DNA of 9,974 nt from Actinomycetes bacterium (GTDB lineage: Bacteria > Actinomycetota > Humimicrobiia > Humimicrobiales > Humimicrobiaceae), in assembly GCA_030603375.1 (NCBI GenBank), contig JAUVXY010000045.1, forward strand, positions 1 to 9,974, given 5' to 3'. The position numbers and the translations under genes are program-made. Numbering within the stretch: position 1 is the first letter of the stretch; each line of letters opens with the position of its first letter. This document shows, piece after piece, positions 6,078 through 9,974 of the stretch. Under the pieces are notes generated by a model. The model saw only the letters and a program-made list of their open reading frames with translations, did not search any database and was not told the origin of the DNA.

Positions 6078-6749
6078 ATGGAAAAAAGTACAAGAAGAGA
6101 AAGACTTAAAGAATTTTATTTTCAAATCAAGGACTGCAAAAAGTGTGAGCTTTACAAGAGCAGGACTAAATTTGTTTTTGGCGGCGGCTGTGCTGACGCA
6201 CCTGTCATTTTCGTAGGTGAAGCTCCCGGCAAAAATGAAGATATTCAGGGCAAACCTTTTGTGGGACAAGCAGGCAAATTACTTGATAAGCTGCTTTTTT
6301 CAATTGGTTTTGAGAGAAATCAGATTTTTATAGCAAATGTCCTAAAATGCAGGCCGCCGGGAAACAGGGACCCGAGAGCTGATGAAATAGATATATGCAA
6401 AAAGTATCTTTTCAGGCAGATAGAAATAATAGATCCAAAGATAATATGTGCAATGGGCAAATTTTCTACACAACTTCTGCTTAATACTTCAGAAGGAATA
6501 ACCAATCTCAGGGGGAAAGTTTTTAGAATTGGAGGCAGAATTATTTTTCCGATAAATCATCCGGCAGCTGCCCTGTATACATCATCAAGAATGACAATAC
6601 TGATGGAAGATTTTCAAAAGATAAAGGGCCTGCTTAATTCAAGCGCAGAGCAGAAGGAAGATAAAAATATATTGAGTACAAATAAAGCAGGCATCAGTAC
6701 TGGTATGGACAATGGCAACAATAAAAGTAAACAGTTAGGGCTTTTCTAA
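6078..6749 (+). CDS. udg: Uracil-DNA glycosylase, family 4 (Fe-S), with clamp-binding-like tail
   Basis: The 223-residue product removes uracil from DNA as the first step of base excision repair. Four cysteines at 20, 23, 91 and 107 are spaced as the [4Fe-4S] ligands of family-4 enzymes (CKKC, and KCRPPGNRDP ... DIC). The uracil-pocket motif GEAPGKNED is at 47-55, PFVGQAG follows at 60-66, and HPAAA at 161-165 is the second active-site motif. After the catalytic domain (to about residue 187) comes a polar, probably unfolded tail of about 30 residues that ends exactly in KQLGLF. QLxLF is the consensus by which bacterial proteins bind the DNA polymerase III beta clamp, so the tail is probably a clamp tether; this is inference. 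The stop TAA abuts the tsaE ATG directly, which indicates coupling in one operon. Confidence 0.93.
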   Translation: MEKSTRRERLKEFYFQIKDCKKCELYKSRTKFVFGGGCADAPVIFVGEAPGKNEDIQGKPFVGQAGKLLDKLLFSIGFERNQIFIANVLKCRPPGNRDPRADEIDICKKYLFRQIEIIDPKIICAMGKFSTQLLLNTSEGITNLRGKVFRIGGRIIFPINHPAAALYTSSRMTILMEDFQKIKGLLNSSAEQKEDKNILSTNKAGISTGMDNGNNKSKQLGLF

Positions 6750-7277
6750 ATGCAACTAAAAATTACTTCAAATTCTGCAGTATTTACTAAAAACCTGGGT
6801 AAAAATTTTTCAAAAATTATTTCCAATGGAGATATTATCCTTTTTTCAGGTGAACTTGGCGGTGGTAAAACAACTTTTATTTCCGGGCTGGCCGAGGGAT
6901 TGGGCATAAGAGAAAATGTTTCAAGCCCAAGTTTTACCATACTTAATGTATATAATACTCACAGGAAAAATAAATTGGTACATGCAGATTTTTATCGTTT
7001 AGAGAATATTGAAGATATAGCGGAAATTGGCATTGAAGATTATTTATATGACAATCGTGCGATAGTCTGTATGGAATGGGGAGATAAAATAAGAAAATAT
7101 ATTGACAGGGACTGTCTTGAAGTAGAAATAAGTTATTTACTTGCAGATGGTGGAAACGATAATTTAGATAATTTAGACAGGAGGCTTGTCACTTTTAAAA
7201 GTTTTAGCCAGCATTGGGATAACAAATTAACAAAATTTATGGCAAGATTTAAATATGATGAATATTTTAGGGATTGA
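6750..7277 (+). CDS. tsaE: tRNA t6A synthesis ATPase TsaE
   Basis: The 175-residue product is the ATPase that works with TsaB and TsaD in the threonylcarbamoyl-transfer step of t6A37 formation on ANN-decoding tRNAs. Visible motifs are the Walker A loop GELGGGKT at 34-41, SPSFTI at 59-64, HADFYR at 78-83 and the late MEWGDK motif at 108-113, whose Glu-Trp is characteristic of TsaE. The family is usually about 150 residues; here residues 132-175 form an extra polar C-terminal tail (GGNDNLDNLDRR and onward) with no known role. The start follows directly on the udg stop, with no separate Shine-Dalgarno site, and the tail overlaps the start of tsaB by about 20 nt. Confidence 0.93.
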   Translation: MQLKITSNSAVFTKNLGKNFSKIISNGDIILFSGELGGGKTTFISGLAEGLGIRENVSSPSFTILNVYNTHRKNKLVHADFYRLENIEDIAEIGIEDYLYDNRAIVCMEWGDKIRKYIDRDCLEVEISYLLADGGNDNLDNLDRRLVTFKSFSQHWDNKLTKFMARFKYDEYFRD

Positions 7278-8091
7278 CAGCAGCAGCAGGAATTTAAGCG
7301 TAGCAGTGAGCAGAGATGATAAATTGTTGTCTGAGGTAATAAATCATGAAAGTTCAAAGCACATGGTAAATATAATTAAGTTTGCGGATAAAGCTTTGTA
7401 TAAGGCGGGTCTTTCCATAAAAGATATAGATGTTTTTGGAGCTAATCTTGGCCCGGGAGACTTTACCGGCACAAGGATAGGGGCCAGTGTTATAAAAACA
7501 TTGTCATGGGTAGAAAAAAAGTGTGCTTACGGAATAAATTCTCTTGATGTTCACGCAGTAATGTGTGCCTTTAAAAACAAAAATATAATATCAAAGAGTT
7601 TACTTAATGACAGGCCTGTGGCAATAGCTCCTTGCCTGGATGTCAAGAGAAGTGAAGTTTACTTTTCTTTTTATGGTATTTCAGAAGAAGAAAATGATGT
7701 TTGCCATAAATCAGGAAAGAAGATTGTAGCCGGTATGATAATTGGAGCAAAGAAATATAATATAAAAAGGATTGGAGATTACCATTTGGCTAATAAGGAC
7801 GAATTGATAGAGAAATTCAGTATTTTTTTTGAAAACGAAGTTTTAAAAATACAGGATAAGGAAATAGCACATGTAAATCCTGCAGCAATTGTTTGCGGCA
7901 GCTCCTGCGTCAGCCATAAAAGCATAATGCTGGACTTAATTAGGAGCAGCAGCTTTATTCTTGATAAGAGGCCGCTTTGCTCTCAAGCAAGGTATGTGAA
8001 TTTGTGTTCTTACTTTAGTGCTCTAGAAAAAGTGGAACCCAAGAATCTCGTTCCTGTTTATGTAAGAGATTTTGTGCCTTTTGGAAATTAG
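7258..8091 (+). CDS. tsaB: tRNA t6A synthesis partner protein TsaB
   Basis: The product (277 residues from the second of two adjacent ATGs; 7255 is the other choice) is the inactive ASKHA-fold paralogue that dimerises with TsaD. Family marks are the N-terminal ILGIDSSSRNLSVAV, the loop NLGPGDFTGTRIGAS at about 66-80 (usually GPGSFTGLRIG), PCLDVKRSEVYFSFY (usually P..DARR.EVY) and the C-terminal LVPVYVRDF. The gene overlaps the end of tsaE by about 20 nt with only a weak ribosome site, so it is probably translated by coupling. The middle part (about 145-230) is poorly conserved and longer than in many TsaB proteins. In many bacteria rimI follows tsaB; here only 29 nt separate it from tsaD. Confidence 0.9.
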   Translation: MNILGIDSSSRNLSVAVSRDDKLLSEVINHESSKHMVNIIKFADKALYKAGLSIKDIDVFGANLGPGDFTGTRIGASVIKTLSWVEKKCAYGINSLDVHAVMCAFKNKNIISKSLLNDRPVAIAPCLDVKRSEVYFSFYGISEEENDVCHKSGKKIVAGMIIGAKKYNIKRIGDYHLANKDELIEKFSIFFENEVLKIQDKEIAHVNPAAIVCGSSCVSHKSIMLDLIRSSSFILDKRPLCSQARYVNLCSYFSALEKVEPKNLVPVYVRDFVPFGN

Positions 8092-8120
8092 AAATACAAA
8101 ACGGAAGCATCTTAAACATT

Positions 8121-9155
8121 ATGAGTATTGAGGAAAAAGAAAATAAAAAAGATATTTATATATTAGGTATTGAAACATCATGCGATGATACATGTGCTTC
8201 TGTGGTAAAAAATGGTTCGGTGATATTATCCAGCGTAGTATCATCTCAGGATGAGATCCACAGAAAATATGGGGGAATAGTCCCTGAGGTTGCATCAAGG
8301 AAACATATTGAAGTTATAGACATTATGATAAAAGAAGCAATAAATAAGTCGGGCATAGATACCAGCTATATAAATGCAGTCAGTGTTACCAATAGGCCCG
8401 GGCTGATTGGTTCGCTTCTTGTTGGTGTAGGTGCAGCAAAGGCTATCTGCTATGCCAGGAATATACCGCTTATTGCAGTAAATCATCTTAAAGCTCATAT
8501 TTATTCAAATGTTCTGGCACATCCTAATATAAGAGGAGGGTTTATCGGGCTTGTAGTTTCAGGCGGCCACTCAAGCTTATACATAGTGGATGATAATTAT
8601 AATATGGAGCTTGTAGGACAAACCGTGGATGATGCGGTTGGAGAAGCATTTGATAAAATTGCAAGGTACCTGGGCCTTGGTTATCCCGGAGGGCCGATAA
8701 TTGACAGGTTATCTAAAAGCGGCAATTCTGGCTGCATTGATTTTCCAAGACCCATGATAAATAGCGGAGACTTTAACTTTAGCTTTAGCGGACTTAAAAC
8801 TTCTCTTATCTATCGTACAAAAAAAGATAAAAAACTAATGCACAAGGAAAATATACCAGATCTTGTAGCAAGTTTCCAGGAAGCTGCGGTAGATGTATTG
8901 GTTGAAAAAACTATCAGGGCATGCAGGAAGTACGGGATGGATAAGATTTTAGTTAGCGGGGGAGTGGCTGCAAATAGCAGGCTTAGAGAAGAGTTTGGCA
9001 AAAGGTGCAGTAGTAGTAATATATCTGTTTATATTCCGCCGCTTTCAATGTGCATGGACAATGCTGCAATGGTAGCCTGCCTTGGCTATTATGAATATCT
9101 AAAGGGGAATTTCAGCAGCCTTGATGTTGATGTTTATTCAAGGACAGATTTTTAA
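8121..9155 (+). CDS. tsaD: tRNA N6-adenosine threonylcarbamoyltransferase TsaD
   Basis: The 344-residue product transfers the threonylcarbamoyl group from TC-AMP to A37 of tRNAs reading ANN codons, acting with TsaB and TsaE. Motifs include ILGIETSCDDT at 14-24, the metal-binding HLKAH at 122-126 (His122 and His126), VSGGHSSLY at 146-154, GEAFDKIARYLGLGYPGGP at 174-192, FSFSGLKTSL at 220-229, VSGGVAANSRLR at 278-289 and CMDNAAMVA at 311-319, with Asp313 as the other metal ligand. The length is normal for the family. The first ten residues (MSIEEKENKK) are an extra charged leader before the conserved start. The ribosome site is weak (GGAAG about 13 nt upstream). TsaC/Sua5, which makes TC-AMP, is not in the window. 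Confidence 0.96.
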   Translation: MSIEEKENKKDIYILGIETSCDDTCASVVKNGSVILSSVVSSQDEIHRKYGGIVPEVASRKHIEVIDIMIKEAINKSGIDTSYINAVSVTNRPGLIGSLLVGVGAAKAICYARNIPLIAVNHLKAHIYSNVLAHPNIRGGFIGLVVSGGHSSLYIVDDNYNMELVGQTVDDAVGEAFDKIARYLGLGYPGGPIIDRLSKSGNSGCIDFPRPMINSGDFNFSFSGLKTSLIYRTKKDKKLMHKENIPDLVASFQEAAVDVLVEKTIRACRKYGMDKILVSGGVAANSRLREEFGKRCSSSNISVYIPPLSMCMDNAAMVACLGYYEYLKGNFSSLDVDVYSRTDF

Positions 9156-9237
9156 AAATATTTAAGATGAGAGCAGCAAGACCTACCGGTGCAGAAAAGA
9201 TTCTTTTTACAGTAGAAAAATTTTTTTTTAATTAATC

Positions 9238-9266
9238 TTGATTTTTTGTATTTCATGTATTATTAT
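9238..9266 (+). promoter_or_regulatory. Sigma-A-type promoter of groES-groEL
   Basis: TTGATT (9238-9243) and TATTAT (9261-9266) are separated by exactly 17 nt. Transcription would begin near 9273, immediately before the CIRCE operator. Confidence 0.7.
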
Positions 9267-9275
9267 TTTTAAAAG

Positions 9276-9302
9276 TTGGCAGTCTAGTAGTTAGAGTGCT
9301 AA
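9276..9302 (+). promoter_or_regulatory. CIRCE operator (HrcA binding site) of groES-groEL
   Basis: TTGGCAGTC, 9 nt, then GAGTGCTAA matches the CIRCE consensus TTAGCACTC-N9-GAGTGCTAA. The right arm is perfect and the left arm has two mismatches. It sits right at the predicted transcription start, where HrcA repressor would block transcription until heat shock. No hrcA gene is in the window. Confidence 0.85.
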
Positions 9303-9357
9303 CTTATTATTATGATTACGCACAAATGTGTAAGTATTCTTAAAAAGGAGGTAAAAA

Positions 9358-9645
9358 ATGGGATACAGACCACTTGGTGACAGGTTAATAGTTAAACCAA
9401 GAAAGAGCGAAGAAAAAACCAAAAGCGGAATAGTTCTTCCGGATTCTGCTAAGGAGAAGCCACAGGAAGGAAAGGTAATTTCTGTAGGTAAAGGGGCCAA
9501 AGATGACAAGGGAAACATAGTCCCTATGGAAGTAAAAAAAGGGGATACAGTTTTGTATTCGAAGTACTCAGGGACGGAAGTAAAAATTGATGGCGATGAA
9601 CATTTAATAATAAAGGAAAGCGATGTTCTCGCAATTGTAGAGTAA
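9358..9645 (+). CDS. groES: Co-chaperonin GroES
   Basis: The 95-residue product is the heptameric lid of the GroEL folding chamber in the cytoplasm. It has the family start YRPLGDRLIVKP, the mobile loop at about 18-35 (SEEKTKSGIVLPDSAKEKP) with the GroEL-contacting Ile-Val-Leu at 25-27, QEGKVISVGKG at 36-46, GDTVLYSKYSGTEVK at 62-76 and the closing ESDVLAIVE. Length and order are normal. GGAGGT lies 5 nt before the ATG. groEL begins 30 nt after the stop, and both follow the promoter and CIRCE site upstream, so they form a heat-inducible operon. Confidence 0.97.
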   Translation: MGYRPLGDRLIVKPRKSEEKTKSGIVLPDSAKEKPQEGKVISVGKGAKDDKGNIVPMEVKKGDTVLYSKYSGTEVKIDGDEHLIIKESDVLAIVE

Positions 9646-9675
9646 AAAAATTTTTAAAAAGGAGGATTGATAATA

Positions 9676-9974
9676 ATGGCAAAAGAGCTTAAGTATGACG
9701 AAACTTCAAGAAGGGCTCTTGAAAGAGGCGTTAATATAATTGCAGATGCAGTTAAGATAACGATAGGGCCCAAAGGCAGAAATGTTGTTCTGGAGAAGAA
9801 ATATGGTGCTCCTACCATTACAAACGATGGAGTAACCATAGCAAGAGAAATAGACGTAGAAGATGTATTTGAAAATACTGGTGTGCAGCTTTTAAAAGAG
9901 GTTGCTACAAAAACTAATGACGTGGCTGGCGATGGCACAACTACAGCTACTATTCTGGCACAGGCTATGGTCAG
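9676..9974 (+). CDS. groEL: Chaperonin GroEL (N-terminal part, cut by the window edge)
   Basis: The first 99 residues of the 60-kDa chaperonin are present; the rest lies beyond the right edge. They cover the start of the equatorial ATPase domain: MAKELKYDETSRRALERGVN, the nucleotide loop TIGPKGRNVVLEKKYGAP at about 29-46, ITNDGVTIARE at 48-58 and the ATP-binding motif NDVAGDGTTTATILAQA at 81-97, with the phosphate-binding Asp86. AAAAAGGAGG lies about 10 nt before the ATG. It is the second gene of the CIRCE-controlled operon. Confidence 0.97.
   Translation, partial: MAKELKYDETSRRALERGVNIIADAVKITIGPKGRNVVLEKKYGAPTITNDGVTIAREIDVEDVFENTGVQLLKEVATKTNDVAGDGTTTATILAQAMV

Noticed and set aside
9201..9229. 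Possible terminator after tsaD (AT stem before a run of nine T)
   Set aside because: The only stem is five A-T pairs with no G-C pair, too weak for a confident rho-independent terminator, though the T run is suggestive.
9167..9235. Short frame of 22 codons between tsaD and groES
   Set aside because: It has no ribosome binding site and ends in a poly-Phe run made by a T tract, so there is no support for translation.
9654..9938. 94-codon open frame antisense to groEL
   Set aside because: It is the complement of strongly conserved groEL sequence, a common source of spurious antisense frames.

Overview
The window is about 10 kb of an AT-rich bacterial genome. It carries chromosomal housekeeping genes next to one unusual surface-protein locus. 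TTG start codons, good Shine-Dalgarno sites and a CIRCE element before groES suggest an anaerobic bacterium with Gram-positive-type heat-shock control (Bacillota, Actinomycetota, Chloroflexota or an uncultured lineage). The sequence alone does not fix the taxon.

Region 1 (1-1920, + strand) is a surface locus. It holds the tail of an unidentified gene, an exported tryptophan/tyrosine-rich repeat protein, and a TadE/TadG-like membrane-anchored pilus-assembly protein that overlaps it. The repeat protein is the strangest object here. Three repeat blocks precede a central domain and recur after it in reverse order (A-B-C-core-C'-B'-A').

Region 2 (1921-5380, + strand) is a three-gene redox operon, etfB-etfA-glcD. 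It encodes both electron-transfer flavoprotein subunits and a GlcD/LctD-type FAD-linked 2-hydroxyacid dehydrogenase. Its 227-nt leader has a possible promoter and hairpin. The gene set resembles electron-confurcating lactate dehydrogenase/Etf complexes of anaerobes.

Region 3 (5381-6077) holds a small lipoprotein gene on the - strand, convergent with glcD. It shares a divergent promoter region with the next operon. That region contains a perfect TATAAT box between two identical 14-bp direct repeats.

Region 4 (6078-9155, + strand) is a tight operon of family-4 uracil-DNA glycosylase followed by tsaE, tsaB and tsaD, which act in tRNA t6A37 synthesis. The glycosylase ends in QLGLF, a match to the bacterial sliding-clamp binding motif.

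Region 5 (9156-9974, + strand) is the groES-groEL chaperonin operon. It has a well-formed sigma-A-type promoter followed at once by a CIRCE operator, and groEL runs off the window end. No tRNA, rRNA, CRISPR array, insertion sequence or phage gene was seen, and no gene-free stretch exceeds 300 bases.
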